DNA of 64,000 nt from NCBI GenBank assembly GCA_944324165.1, contig CALUVG010000005.1, positions 29,350 through 93,349 on the forward strand. Direction: 5' to 3'. The translations under genes and the position numbers were made by a program. This document shows, in pieces, positions 49,291 through 58,391 of this stretch. The stretch comes from Candidatus Gastranaerophilales bacterium. GTDB lineage: Bacteria; Cyanobacteriota; Vampirovibrionia; Gastranaerophilales; Gastranaerophilaceae. A model generated the notes under the pieces. That model did no database searches, was not told where the DNA came from, and worked only from the letters and a program-made list of their open reading frames with translations. The first letter of the stretch is position 1, and each line of letters begins with the position of its first letter.

Positions 49291-51141
49291 ATGGGATTAT
49301 CAGCATCACAAGCACGATTATTAAGTTTAACCGCGCGTTTGACACAGAATGAAATGCAGTCGCAATTAATTACTAATGCGAAATTGCGGCTTGCGGACAA
49401 AACTAGTGAAGTTAGTTTGGATTATCTGGAATCCTTAAATGCTACTCAATTTGTTTATACAACTTATGATTCAACAGGAGCAAGCGCAAAAGAAGCTTTT
49501 ACATTCGGTGCTGTAACCAGATTTAGTGATATAAAAAATCAATACGGGTTTGTTGACTCTGCAGACAGACTTCTGGTTTCTACAATCGACGCACAAAATT
49601 ACGAAAAAAGTGCAACTCTTGCCGAGTTTTTAGGATGTTATGATATCGGGGATATGGCTAATCCTGATAGAGAAATAGCCTTGGATCAAATTTACGGTGA
49701 AGAATTTGGTGAATGGTATGATGATAATAATCCGCATAACTGGCTGGATAAAATTCATGGTAACACAAATGATTTGATTAATGATATGGTCACTAACAGC
49801 GGTACCGGTACGCCTACATTTAATAATACTCTAATTGATAATGAGGAAGCTTATAATAAATGGAAAGAAGATTTGATTAATTCTGTAGATGAGATTGAAA
49901 ACGCGGGCAATAAATCTGACGGACTTTACAACACATGGCTTGATGCGATAAAAGATGTACCAGAGTTTATGGAAAAACCTGTTGGACCGGGGGCACCGCC
50001 TACACCACCTACACCGCCAAATCCGGATGATTTTAAAGTAATGGAAGATTTTGTACAATATGTGGTAGATGGTCAGTGTTATGGGCTTGCAGAAAGCGGA
50101 CTCAATTGTTATATGCACGTTTTATCAGACTTGTTAGGACCGGGAACGCATACAACATCAAGTAATCAAACTTTTGAAGTAATTCAGTCCTCAAGCTGGG
50201 ATTGGAATACATGTCACGTAGGCAGTTCCGGACATACTTACGGCGGGCAAATAGATGCTGTTAGAGATATTATAAACACAACACCTTGTCAGGATGACCC
50301 GAGTAAAACTATTTATCAAAAAATTGTAGACTTTTTATGGGATACGCACGGTGATTATGATGGATCTGCTACCGGCGGTGATGCATCTCAGGAAAATCTT
50401 GACAAATTCTTTGAAATTATTCATGTGGATCTGGCTGCTGCAAAAGATACTACAGCCTGGGATGAGGCTATGGATAAATATAATGAAGAATATCAGGATT
50501 ATCTGGAGCGACTTAATGAATATAATAAAGAAATGCAAGAGTATGAAGATGCTCTCGATTACTGGGAAAAAGTTTTTCTTGGCGAGTTGGAAGCATGGAA
50601 TAACAGTGTTAATACCTCTCGGGAAAATTATCAAGAGGCAATAGATAATTTGCCGCCTGCAACTGTTCCAAATGAAAAAGATCCTAAATATCAATGGTAT
50701 ACAAATCTCTGGTTCAGAATGGGAGGAATTTCTGAAAATAAAAAAGAACCTCATCAGAATAATTACAAAATACTGGAGGATTATTATATATATAATGAAG
50801 ATTGGTTGAAATTTGTGCTCGAACACGGAATTGTGACTATGGAACAAGTCCAGTATCAGGAAGAAGGAGAAACAAAAGCAGAACAAATGAATCAATATGA
50901 CTGGGTTTCTATACAGTATAATAATTGCTCCGATATGTACGAAGAAACCGATGAATTAGCTATTGCAAAGGCTCAGGCTGATTACGAAGACAAAACAAAA
51001 GCAATTCAAAGTAAAGATAAAGAACATGACTCTGATTTGAAAAAGCTGGATACTGAACATAATGCATTACAAACGGAATACGATTCTTTAAAAGCAGTAA
51101 TTGAAAAAAATGTAGAACGTTCATTTAAGGCTTTTTCATAG
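49291..51141 (+). CDS. large lineage-specific MGLSASQARLL-type protein, 616 aa
   Basis: The start at 49291 gives the N-terminus MGLSASQARLLSLTARLTQN, a helical opening I associate with a multi-copy family in Gastranaerophilales. Then come an acidic region with EEFGEWYDDNNPHNWLDKI, a PPTPPTPPNP linker (about residue 237), a Cys-containing domain (CYGLAESGLNCYMHVLSDLL), coiled coil (EYQDYLERLNEYNKEMQEYE), and a C-terminal tail also found in the 38361 protein. There is no RBS and no standard signal peptide. I infer a secreted or surface protein using a non-classical signal; this is unproven. Confidence 0.75.
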   Translation: MGLSASQARLLSLTARLTQNEMQSQLITNAKLRLADKTSEVSLDYLESLNATQFVYTTYDSTGASAKEAFTFGAVTRFSDIKNQYGFVDSADRLLVSTIDAQNYEKSATLAEFLGCYDIGDMANPDREIALDQIYGEEFGEWYDDNNPHNWLDKIHGNTNDLINDMVTNSGTGTPTFNNTLIDNEEAYNKWKEDLINSVDEIENAGNKSDGLYNTWLDAIKDVPEFMEKPVGPGAPPTPPTPPNPDDFKVMEDFVQYVVDGQCYGLAESGLNCYMHVLSDLLGPGTHTTSSNQTFEVIQSSSWDWNTCHVGSSGHTYGGQIDAVRDIINTTPCQDDPSKTIYQKIVDFLWDTHGDYDGSATGGDASQENLDKFFEIIHVDLAAAKDTTAWDEAMDKYNEEYQDYLERLNEYNKEMQEYEDALDYWEKVFLGELEAWNNSVNTSRENYQEAIDNLPPATVPNEKDPKYQWYTNLWFRMGGISENKKEPHQNNYKILEDYYIYNEDWLKFVLEHGIVTMEQVQYQEEGETKAEQMNQYDWVSIQYNNCSDMYEETDELAIAKAQADYEDKTKAIQSKDKEHDSDLKKLDTEHNALQTEYDSLKAVIEKNVERSFKAFS

Positions 51142-51152
51142 TAAAATATTAA

Positions 51153-51179
51153 AAAAGTCCCGAATTATCGGGACTTTTT
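51153..51179. terminator. bidirectional intrinsic terminator
   Basis: Stem AAAAGTCCCG/CGGGACTTTT with a 6-nt loop, between the 616-residue gene and rpoD. Confidence 0.88.
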
Positions 51180-51185
51180 CGGAAG

Positions 51186-52286
51186 TTATGTTTCAACATA
51201 TTCTCTAAGTCTTTTACTGCGGTTCGGGTGACGTAATTTTCTTAAGGCTTTTGCCTCTATTTGTCTGATACGTTCACGGGTAACACCGAAGAGCTGACCT
51301 ACTTCTTCTAAAGTTCTCTGACGTCCGTCATCCATGCCGAAACGCAATCTTAATACATCACGTTCGCGAGGGGAGAGTGTGCACAAAACTTCTGCAAGAT
51401 CTTCTCTCAAAAGTTCTGATGCTACTGTTTTAATCGGGGCGTCAGCCTCTTTATCTTCAATAAAATCACCTAAGCGGGAATCTTCTTCTTTACCAATAGG
51501 TGTTTCTAATGATAAAGGTTCTTGAGCAATTTTAATTATTTCGCGCAGTTTCGGGATAGAAACATTCATTTCAATTGCAAGTTCGTCTTCGGTTGGTTTT
51601 CTTGAAAGTTCTTGAGCCAGACGTCTTGTTACTTTTTTAAGTTTGTTAATAGTTTCAACCATATGAACAGGAATACGTATTGTTCTTGCCTGATCAGCAA
51701 TGGCTCTTGTTATAGCCTGTCTAATCCACCATGTTGCATATGTTGAAAATTTAAACCCTCTTTCGTGGTCAAATTTTTCTGCAGCACGGATTAAGCCAAG
51801 GTTGCCTTCCTGAATCAAGTCTAAGAAAAGCATGCCGCGTCCCACATATTTTTTAGCGATACTTACTACAAGACGTAAGTTTGCTTGAACAAGTTTTCTT
51901 TTGGCAATAGCACCGGGAGTGCCGCCTTCAAGAATTTTTCTTGCAAGTTCAATTTCTTCATTAGCAGAAAGAAGTTTAATTCTGCCTATTTCTCTTAAAT
52001 ATAATCTTACCGGATCATCAACAGCAACACCTTTTGGCAGGTCAAAATCGGATGGTTCCTGTTCTTCCTGATTATTTATCATGTAAATATCTTCAATGCT
52101 CATTTTGTTTTCCATTTTAGCAGTGACGATATCTTCAATGTTATCAGTACTTATATCAACATTCATATAGTTTACGTTGTCACGATCAGAGGCAATACCT
52201 GCTTCTTCGTCTAAATCGTGGAGGTCAAGATTATCTTCTTCCATAATACTTACGATAGAAGATCCCGGTTGTCTTTTTTTAGTCAT
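51186..52286 (-). CDS. rpoD: primary sigma factor RpoD/SigA
   Basis: The 366-residue protein has region 1.2 ([20 protein letters not shown]), region 2 with the core-binding [20 protein letters not shown] and the -10 recognition helix [15 protein letters not shown], region 3 ([19 protein letters not shown]) and region 4 with [20 protein letters not shown] near the end. The N-terminus is short and acidic, without full region 1.1. It directs RNA polymerase to housekeeping promoters, including the sigma-70 sites noted here. It starts 8 bp inside the end of dnaG, the conserved dnaG-rpoD order. Confidence 0.97.
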   Translation of the reverse strand: MTKKRQPGSSIVSIMEEDNLDLHDLDEEAGIASDRDNVNYMNVDISTDNIEDIVTAKMENKMSIEDIYMINNQEEQEPSDFDLPKGVAVDDPVRLYLREIGRIKLLSANEEIELARKILEGGTPGAIAKRKLVQANLRLVVSIAKKYVGRGMLFLDLIQEGNLGLIRAAEKFDHERGFKFSTYATWWIRQAITRAIADQARTIRIPVHMVETINKLKKVTRRLAQELSRKPTEDELAIEMNVSIPKLREIIKIAQEPLSLETPIGKEEDSRLGDFIEDKEADAPIKTVASELLREDLAEVLCTLSPRERDVLRLRFGMDDGRQRTLEEVGQLFGVTRERIRQIEAKALRKLRHPNRSKRLREYVET

Positions 52287-54165
52287 TCATTTTCTCCAAT
52301 TTTAGTCTTTTATTTATTTTATCTCGTAGTTGCATTTGAATTTTCAGGGCTTCAGTTTCGTTATCATTTGCACTATTATATAAATTACGCATTTTTTCTT
52401 TTTCTTCATCCTTCTGACACTGTATTATTTTGTTGATGTTTTCCCTTATTATATTTTGGAAATCTCTGTCATCCAGATTGTTGAACGTTTCAGAAATACT
52501 GATTAAATCGGTTATTAGGCTTTGTATTTCCTGATTATCAAGAAAAGCTGTATACAGATTTTCTATCAATTCTTTTACATTATTTACGGAGTTGGTTAAT
52601 TTGTCAATTGTAGATTTTACAATTATTAACATTTCGTCCGTAAACTGTGTGTCGCCAATCATTTCATTAATTTGTTGAAATGTGAAATGACTGTCGGGTA
52701 CTAGAAAAACACTCAATAAATTTTTTTGCGCTTTTTCAGAGATTGATACATTTTTCTTAACAATGCTTTTAATTTCAGTGCCCGAAATAGTTTCAACCTT
52801 TCTGGCTTTTTTGACTTCTCTGTATAGGGCGTCGTCATTGATATCCAATGCACCGGCAACCATTTTTATGTATTCTGACTGTATTATTTCATTATTTATT
52901 TCTTGTAACACAGGTATCATTTCTTTTATGAACCGTGTTTTGTCTGTGGGAGTTTTAAGTTCCTTTTTATGACTTAACAGACTATTAATTTGGAAGTCAA
53001 TTAAAAGCGGCGCATTTTTCATATATTCTTTGTAGCTTTCTGCGCCTACTGACCGTATGAACTCATCAGGGTCTTTGCCTTCCGGCGGGGCTATTACTCT
53101 TATTTCACAGGCATACCGGTCTTCGCTTGTAGAAATATAGCTTTCATCAAACTGTTTGATGTTGCCGAGTCCTTGAAACGCTTCTTTGATAAGTTCTGCA
53201 TTACGGTTGGTTGCTTTTTGTCCGGCAGAGTCAGTATCAAAAGACAGATATATTTTTCTTGATTTAAGATAACGTGATAGCAGCCTTATGTGGTCTGCGG
53301 TCAGTGATGTTCCACAGGTGGCAACCGCATTTTTAATTCCATGTGCCTGAGCGGAAATTACATCAAAATATCCTTCCATTAAGATTACACAATCATCTTC
53401 TTTTATGAATTCTTTAGCTGTATATAATCCAAACAGCAGCTTACTTTTGTTATAAATTAATGAATCGGATGAATTCAGATATTTTGGAGACTGGTCGCTG
53501 TCAATTGCTCTTGCGCCAAATGCTACACAATCTCCATATTCATTATTAATAGGAATTATAATTCTGTGCCTGAAACGGTCGAAATAACCGGATGTTTTAG
53601 AAGGGATAATCAATCCGGCTTTTAGTAGAACATCATCCGGAAATTTTGTTTTTAACATCTCATAAAGTTTATCAGGAGCTTTTGACGCAAGCCCGAGATT
53701 GTATTTTTGAATAATATCTTTTGTTATCCCTCTGTTTGCAAGATATTCCATAACTTTAAGTGTATCAGGACTTTTATCTTGAAGGAGATATGTATTATAG
53801 TATTCGGTGGCTTTCTGGCAGGCACTAATCATCTGGTCTTTAAGTTCTTTGGATCCTTCTTTATGGATGCGGGCGGGCATTTCAAGCCCGAAACGTTCTG
53901 CAAGTTCTGTAATTACATCCATAAAGTCTCTGTTTTCTGTTTTCATTATGAAACGCAGCGCGTCCCCGCCTTCCCCGCATCCAAAGCATTTATATATGCC
54001 TAATCGGGGGTTAACAGAAAATGAGGGTGTTTTTTCTTTATGAAAAGGACACAAACCCCAGTAATGACTGCCGTTTTTTTTCAGTATAACCTTTTCAGAG
54101 ACAACATCAACAATATTTAATCTTTCTTTGATTTGTTGAACGAGTTCTTCTATTGTTTTAGCCAT
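52279..54165 (-). CDS. dnaG: DNA primase
   Basis: The 628-residue protein has the zinc-binding [11 protein letters not shown] and CFGCGEGGD (residues 39-70), the TOPRIM core with [13 protein letters not shown] and [14 protein letters not shown], and a C-terminal helicase-binding region. It synthesises RNA primers for Okazaki fragments. TGCTAATAT ends 6 nt before the ATG, implying a leaderless dnaG-rpoD transcript. Confidence 0.97.
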   Translation of the reverse strand: MAKTIEELVQQIKERLNIVDVVSEKVILKKNGSHYWGLCPFHKEKTPSFSVNPRLGIYKCFGCGEGGDALRFIMKTENRDFMDVITELAERFGLEMPARIHKEGSKELKDQMISACQKATEYYNTYLLQDKSPDTLKVMEYLANRGITKDIIQKYNLGLASKAPDKLYEMLKTKFPDDVLLKAGLIIPSKTSGYFDRFRHRIIIPINNEYGDCVAFGARAIDSDQSPKYLNSSDSLIYNKSKLLFGLYTAKEFIKEDDCVILMEGYFDVISAQAHGIKNAVATCGTSLTADHIRLLSRYLKSRKIYLSFDTDSAGQKATNRNAELIKEAFQGLGNIKQFDESYISTSEDRYACEIRVIAPPEGKDPDEFIRSVGAESYKEYMKNAPLLIDFQINSLLSHKKELKTPTDKTRFIKEMIPVLQEINNEIIQSEYIKMVAGALDINDDALYREVKKARKVETISGTEIKSIVKKNVSISEKAQKNLLSVFLVPDSHFTFQQINEMIGDTQFTDEMLIIVKSTIDKLTNSVNNVKELIENLYTAFLDNQEIQSLITDLISISETFNNLDDRDFQNIIRENINKIIQCQKDEEKEKMRNLYNSANDNETEALKIQMQLRDKINKRLKLEKMND

Positions 54166-54171
54166 ACTTAC

Positions 54172-54180
54172 ATATTAGCA
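54172..54180 (-). promoter_or_regulatory. extended -10 box of dnaG, leaderless
   Basis: On the minus strand TGCTAATAT ends 6 nt before the ATG at 54165. Confidence 0.6.
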
Positions 54181-54252
54181 CGAAATTTATTTTAAGAACA
54201 AATTATACTTATTTATATAAATGGAATATTGTAATGTATTGAAAATACAGCT

Positions 54253-54281
54253 AAAAAAGAAGGCAAAATTCCTTCTTTTTT
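54253..54281 (-). terminator. terminator of rnpB
   Basis: Stem AAAAAAGAAGG/CCTTCTTTTTT with a 7-nt loop. It follows the 3' end of RNase P RNA on the minus strand. Confidence 0.8.
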
Positions 54282-54288
54282 GAGAAAA

Positions 54289-54631
54289 ATAAAGCAGTTC
54301 ATAAGCCGTGTTCTGTTTCTAGATAATCATCTGTCTGGAGTTATGATTACTCATAACTGCTAGCGATCTTTTAGAAGAGGCGGACAACCTTTAACCTTCA
54401 ATTCAATCTTGCATCCGATCGGGGTTTACCTAGCCGATACCTCTCGATATCGCTGGTGAAGCTCTTAACTCACCGTTGCACCATAGCCTGTGATTTTAAA
54501 AATCCATTGGCAGTCATCATTTCTGTGGCACTATCCACCGACTCACGTCGTCCGGAGTTTCTCCGGCGATCTGTCCTTGGATGCACGGACTTTCCTCACT
54601 TTATAAAAGCGCGATTATCCGGCTGCTTTAT
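54289..54631 (-). ncRNA. rnpB: RNase P RNA (bacterial type A)
   Basis: Read on the minus strand, the 343-nt RNA has the universally conserved GAGGAAAGTCCGTGC near its 5' end (54583-54597) and ACAGAACACGGCTTAT near the 3' end (54301-54316). Its ends pair as helix P1 (ATAAAGCAG with CTGCTTTAT). The core CGATCGGGGT/TAACCT region also fits. This ribozyme cleaves tRNA 5' leaders. It lies 16 bp downstream of a prepilin gene and upstream of dnaG, with its own terminator. Confidence 0.95.
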
Positions 54632-54647
54632 TTAATTTTCAATAATT

Positions 54648-55289
54648 CTAGTTTACTTTTGTGTCTAACATGACATTTTTAATGGCGATTTCATCGTCTT
54701 CGTGAATATGTATTCTGCCATTTGAATAAATAACAATTCTAAATTGATCAGGTCTTGAGCAGTTTGTATCAGTTTCAAGACAATTCGGCGCCTTATCGCC
54801 ATTTACATCTATAATTATATTGCGGTAATTAGTTTTAGGGGCAGCTCCAACAGTCCATGGGGTTTTTACAGGTGAATTTGTATCTGTTGAAAAATCAAAA
54901 GTCATGCCGTCAGATGTTGTAATTATATAATTTCCGCTTGTTTCATCAGTATCAACCACATTAAGCTGCTCTGCAAATAATTTTGCAAATTTTGTATTAC
55001 CGGAGAAAGTCTCAGCATTATAAGTAACAGAAGATGTATCATCAAATCCGTATGTACAGGTTTCACCTGGAACAGAGCCCGTTGGACAATACATTGTATT
55101 ATCAGGATAAAGCACCGGATCATTAATCAGGCTGCTGACTACCTGTTCCGTCACATAATAAGCCTTTTTAGTCAACATTTTAAATTCGTCAGGTCTGGTA
55201 TTAACCAGTGTCGGTATAACCATTGCCAGTAATATTCCGAGTACAGCCATCGCTATCATTAACTCGGACATTGTAAAGCCTTTTTTCAT
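54648..55289 (-). CDS. type IV prepilin-like protein, 213 aa (Gly at -1)
   Basis: The N-terminus MKKG-FTMSELMIAMAVLGI is a classical class III signal with Gly at -1 and Glu at +5, unlike the Ala -1 of the other prepilins here. The pilin domain has IDVNGDKAPNCLETDTNCSR (residues 165-184), sharing the D-x-N/S-G-x-K-x-P-N pattern. Cysteines pair in the middle and near the end. AGGAAGGA precedes the ATG. It is the only intact prepilin in the window without an adjacent HTH gene; its neighbour downstream is rnpB. Confidence 0.87.
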   Translation of the reverse strand: MKKGFTMSELMIAMAVLGILLAMVIPTLVNTRPDEFKMLTKKAYYVTEQVVSSLINDPVLYPDNTMYCPTGSVPGETCTYGFDDTSSVTYNAETFSGNTKFAKLFAEQLNVVDTDETSGNYIITTSDGMTFDFSTDTNSPVKTPWTVGAAPKTNYRNIIIDVNGDKAPNCLETDTNCSRPDQFRIVIYSNGRIHIHEDDEIAIKNVMLDTKVN

Positions 55290-55567
55290 AATATTCCTTC
55301 CTGACAGAATTAACGTCTATCTATCTATAATGATAACATATTTAACTATATTTTTCAATATAATATTTGAAAATTGTGCTTTTTACGCGCCTACTGTCTG
55401 ATAAATTAAATGTAAATTTTTATTAATATTGTAGCAAAATAATTTATTTAGATGAGTTAAAAAAATATTCCATAAGTTATTCTGGTAGTAATAAACAAGA
55501 GGAAACTTTTTACAGTACATTCTAAAAAGCAAATAGATGGAAACATCAACAATCGAGGGTTAAAGAT

Positions 55568-55951
55568 ATGGTCGATAACAGATCTGCAGGATTTTATGGA
55601 ATCGGCGGTGCTTTTAACTTCAAAAGCGGGGATATCTCCGGAACGGCTGCCCGTACACAGGATGATAAAATGGGACAGGGTGGAGAATATTTTGCCCAGA
55701 AGAAGAAAGAAGCCGAAGAAGAAAATCAGGAAGATAACAAATATATGGATAGAAGTGCGGTTTTAAGAGCCACACTTAATTCTCTGGCTATGATGAATGT
55801 AGCCAATGTTATTAACGCCAGAAAACGCTCGATCCTTGATGATAAAAATCAACAAAATCATCAACAAAATAATGATAAAAAAAATAAACACGAAGATGAG
55901 GCTTTAAATAAGGAATTTGATATAGAAACTGAAGAGAGTGAATATAGTTAA
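55568..55951 (+). CDS. hypothetical protein with Asn/Gln/Lys-rich tail, 127 aa
   Basis: GAGGG lies 9 nt before the ATG. The product starts with a glycine-containing segment (GFYGIGGAFNFKSGDISG), has a central helix VLRATLNSLAMMNVANVI, and ends in a low-complexity tail (Asn, Gln, Lys, His, Asp, Glu). No signal peptide. The family is unknown. Its stop overlaps the end of the convergent 55948 gene by 4 bp. Confidence 0.6.
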   Translation: MVDNRSAGFYGIGGAFNFKSGDISGTAARTQDDKMGQGGEYFAQKKKEAEEENQEDNKYMDRSAVLRATLNSLAMMNVANVINARKRSILDDKNQQNHQQNNDKKNKHEDEALNKEFDIETEESEYS

Positions 55952-56466
55952 ATTACTTTATTGAAAATATTTTCAATTTTTTCATCTTGATTTTTTTCAG
56001 ATTTTTTCATTTGTAAAAGTTCACCGTGATAGAACGGATGTGAGCCGTTTTTGTCTTTTGCACTTGAAAAACTAATAATACTGTTGAATTTAGGTGAGTG
56101 ATTAGCGGCTTTAATATCTGCCGGTGCTTCGTTAACTCCGATTGTCATTTTACCTTCAACACTTTTTTGTACAGTTTGTGCTGCTTGAGTATTAAGGTAT
56201 TTAATAGAGTTTAATACATTTTGATTTAATTGAATTTGTAAACCTGAATTGTTCATGGCAATTTGGCGTGCTGTATTGTTGTCAATTGAACCGTTGTATA
56301 AATCCAGTCCGAGTTCATGACCGCCGCGGGTAAATGTACTAACATTGTACTGCTGATTTTTTTCAGCAGCGCGTTTCATTATTTCTTGAGAAACTTCTTT
56401 TAAAACGCTTCTGTCAATGCCTTTTGCAGCCAATAATTGTGAATTGTTGTAAACACTTATTGCCAT
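55948..56466 (-). CDS. hypothetical protein, 172 aa
   Basis: The N-terminus MAISVYNNSQLLAAKGIDRS leads into a mostly helical, soluble protein with EVSQEIMKRAAEKNQQYNV and NVLNSIKYLNTQAAQTVQKS, ending in a charged tail. No known domain is recognised. A sigma-28-like promoter with a TAAAGAAA -35 lies 32-59 bp upstream of the start on the minus strand; only a weak GGGA-type RBS is visible. It probably belongs to the same regulon as the genes at 6453, 30733, 31169 and 39750. Confidence 0.65.
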   Translation of the reverse strand: MAISVYNNSQLLAAKGIDRSVLKEVSQEIMKRAAEKNQQYNVSTFTRGGHELGLDLYNGSIDNNTARQIAMNNSGLQIQLNQNVLNSIKYLNTQAAQTVQKSVEGKMTIGVNEAPADIKAANHSPKFNSIISFSSAKDKNGSHPFYHGELLQMKKSEKNQDEKIENIFNKVI

Positions 56467-56497
56467 CTTAGTAATCCCTTTTTTCCTTATGTTTTTA

Positions 56498-56525
56498 TAT
56501 ACGGCTGTTTTTGATTATTTCTTTA
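56498..56525 (-). promoter_or_regulatory. sigma-28-like promoter (TAAAGAAA-N12-GCCGTATA), minus strand
   Basis: On the minus strand TAAAGAAA (56518-56525) and GCCGTATA (56498-56505) are separated by exactly 12 nt. Confidence 0.5.
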
Positions 56526-56636
56526 AGTTTTAGTGGTATATTTTAACATTCCTTAACATTATTGTAAAAACATGGCAATTTTTATCTAAAAAACATGTTT
56601 ATATATATATCAAGTATATAACAATGAGATGATATT

Positions 56637-57137
56637 ATGAGTTTAGGCAAAGTCAATTACATATTAAGTAATATCAATGCTGTTTTGGGCAGTGGTGTTA
56701 ATTATATTTATGATAAACAGCAGGGAGACAAAAGCGGTGCTGCTGAAGTAAACTTTGGCTTAAATGTAATGAATGGTGTTGCCAGAAATGCCATTGCAGA
56801 AGGAATACGAAGGGATACCGGCAGTTATTTAGGCTATACGGTTAACAACCTTGCAGGATATGGCGATGCAACATCTAATGCACAGGGTATGGTTGGTTTG
56901 ATGGGCGCATCAATATTAACCAATCCGTTTATAATGCGGGGTGGATGTTACGGACCTTCGTTGTTTAGCGGATACTTTGCGCCTCCTGTTTATACAGTGC
57001 CTGTTGCTCCAATGCCAATGCCTATGTATGGCGGAGGGTACTTTGGCGGCGGTTTCTGCGGCGGAACGGTATTCGGAGGCTCCTTCTTTGACGTCAACCG
57101 ACCGTATGGAATGTTTGGCGGCGGATGCTGTTGTTAA
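56637..57137 (+). CDS. Gly/Pro/Cys-rich C-terminal hypothetical protein
   Basis: The 166-residue protein has a polar helical N-terminal 100 residues (INAVLGSGVNYIYDKQQGDK). Then comes a C-terminal region very rich in Gly, Pro, Met and Phe (PVAPMPMPMYGGGYFGGGF) that ends GGGCCC. Such tails suggest a structural, cross-linked or metal-binding surface role. No signal peptide is seen. GAGATGATATT precedes the ATG as a weak RBS. It overlaps the convergent solute-binding gene by 4 bp. The family is unknown. Confidence 0.6.
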   Translation: MSLGKVNYILSNINAVLGSGVNYIYDKQQGDKSGAAEVNFGLNVMNGVARNAIAEGIRRDTGSYLGYTVNNLAGYGDATSNAQGMVGLMGASILTNPFIMRGGCYGPSLFSGYFAPPVYTVPVAPMPMPMYGGGYFGGGFCGGTVFGGSFFDVNRPYGMFGGGCCC

Positions 57138-58357
57138 TTGTTTAAATCTTTCCAGTTTTTTGCGACACTATCTAATATAGTTTGTGTCGCATTTTTTCGC
57201 AGCAAAACTTCTTGAACGGCTGTATTTATCAGGGTATTAATATCTTTTTGATTGCGGTTTGTTTTTAGAGCCGGCGATATATGAGAAAGCTGCTGTGCAC
57301 TTATAACACGTGCTTTAGCTATCAAATCATCCTGTGCATATTCTCTGTAAAAATTATTTTTTAGTGCATTATCGTTTGTTGCAAGAATATTTGTTAATTT
57401 GGCAAGTTTTAGTTGATTTTTTTCATTAGTAATAAAGAGTGCAAATTTCAACGCTTCATCTTTATGCGCAGCTTTAAGCGGAATTATGAAATTCATCATA
57501 GAAAAATCATTTTGTCCTAATTCTCCTTTGAACTGTGGAGCGACATCTGTTTTTGCATATGTTGAAGGAGCATTTTCTTTAATCATATTCAAGAAATTCG
57601 CGCCGGATTGGAAGAATACAATTTGTTCAGCCATATATTTTTCCAGTGCCTCACGGTGTGTCTGCGTGATTGATTCTTTGGGAATTAAGTCATTATTATA
57701 GAGTCTTTGGAAAAAATCAAATACCTGAACTGCTTTTGGGGAGTTAATATTCTCATAAGAGTTCACGCCGTATTTGTTTAATATGCGCAGCATTGTATCA
57801 TTTTCGGTTATATTAGGCAGCATTGCGTACGCGCCTGTTTTGCGTATTTGCGGTGAGATTTCAGCCATTTGTTCATATGTTTGAGGAACTTTAACTCCTG
57901 CTTTTTTTACTAAATCTTTGTTGTAAATTGTAACTGCTGATGTTGCATACCATGGGATTAGATATAATTTCCCGTTATATTTCAATGAGTTGATTATTTC
58001 CTGATTAAATTCCTTCATCAAGTCTGTATCAATCTCGTATAAAGCTCCTTTTTGCGCAAGAAGTGCAGAAAAGTCAGGATTTAAATTGATTAAATCAGGC
58101 GGATTGTCACTCAAAACGCTCGCGAGAGTTCTTTTTTCTCCTTCTGAAAACGGAACATCTATCCATTTTATTTTTATATCCGGATTAGCTGTTTCAAATT
58201 CGCTTATAATTTCGTTCATATAGGACGAAAAATCGCTCATCTGTAAGGTCCAGAACGTGACTTCCGTACGTGCATCTATTGTTTTTGGGTTAAGAATTTT
58301 TATTCCTGTTAATAAAACTGTCAAAACTATTATTAAGACCGGAAAAATTTTTTTCAT
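57134..58357 (-). CDS. ABC transporter extracellular solute-binding protein (family 1)
   Basis: The 407-residue protein starts with a signal/anchor (KIFPVLIIVLTVLLTGI) and has family-1 signatures: VTFWTLQMSDF (residues 33-43), FETANPDIKIKWIDVPF, PDLINLNPDFSALLAQKGAL, LYLIPWYATSAVTIYNKDLV. These proteins capture sugars or similar solutes in the periplasm and deliver them to ABC permeases. No permease or ATPase gene is adjacent, so it is an orphan here. It is divergent from rarA, with 34 bp between starts. Confidence 0.88.
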   Translation of the reverse strand: MKKIFPVLIIVLTVLLTGIKILNPKTIDARTEVTFWTLQMSDFSSYMNEIISEFETANPDIKIKWIDVPFSEGEKRTLASVLSDNPPDLINLNPDFSALLAQKGALYEIDTDLMKEFNQEIINSLKYNGKLYLIPWYATSAVTIYNKDLVKKAGVKVPQTYEQMAEISPQIRKTGAYAMLPNITENDTMLRILNKYGVNSYENINSPKAVQVFDFFQRLYNNDLIPKESITQTHREALEKYMAEQIVFFQSGANFLNMIKENAPSTYAKTDVAPQFKGELGQNDFSMMNFIIPLKAAHKDEALKFALFITNEKNQLKLAKLTNILATNDNALKNNFYREYAQDDLIAKARVISAQQLSHISPALKTNRNQKDINTLINTAVQEVLLRKNATQTILDSVAKNWKDLNN

Positions 58358-58376
58358 TAGACACCTTTTCTTTTGA

Positions 58377-58385
58377 TGTTACAAT
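58377..58385 (+). promoter_or_regulatory. extended -10 box of rarA, leaderless
   Basis: TGTTACAAT ends 6 nt before the ATG at 58392. Confidence 0.6.
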
Positions 58386-58391
58386 TATACT

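Noticed and set aside
50335..50895. 186-codon minus-strand frame inside the 616-residue gene
   Set aside because: Antisense shadow with Phe/Ile-rich composition and no RBS.
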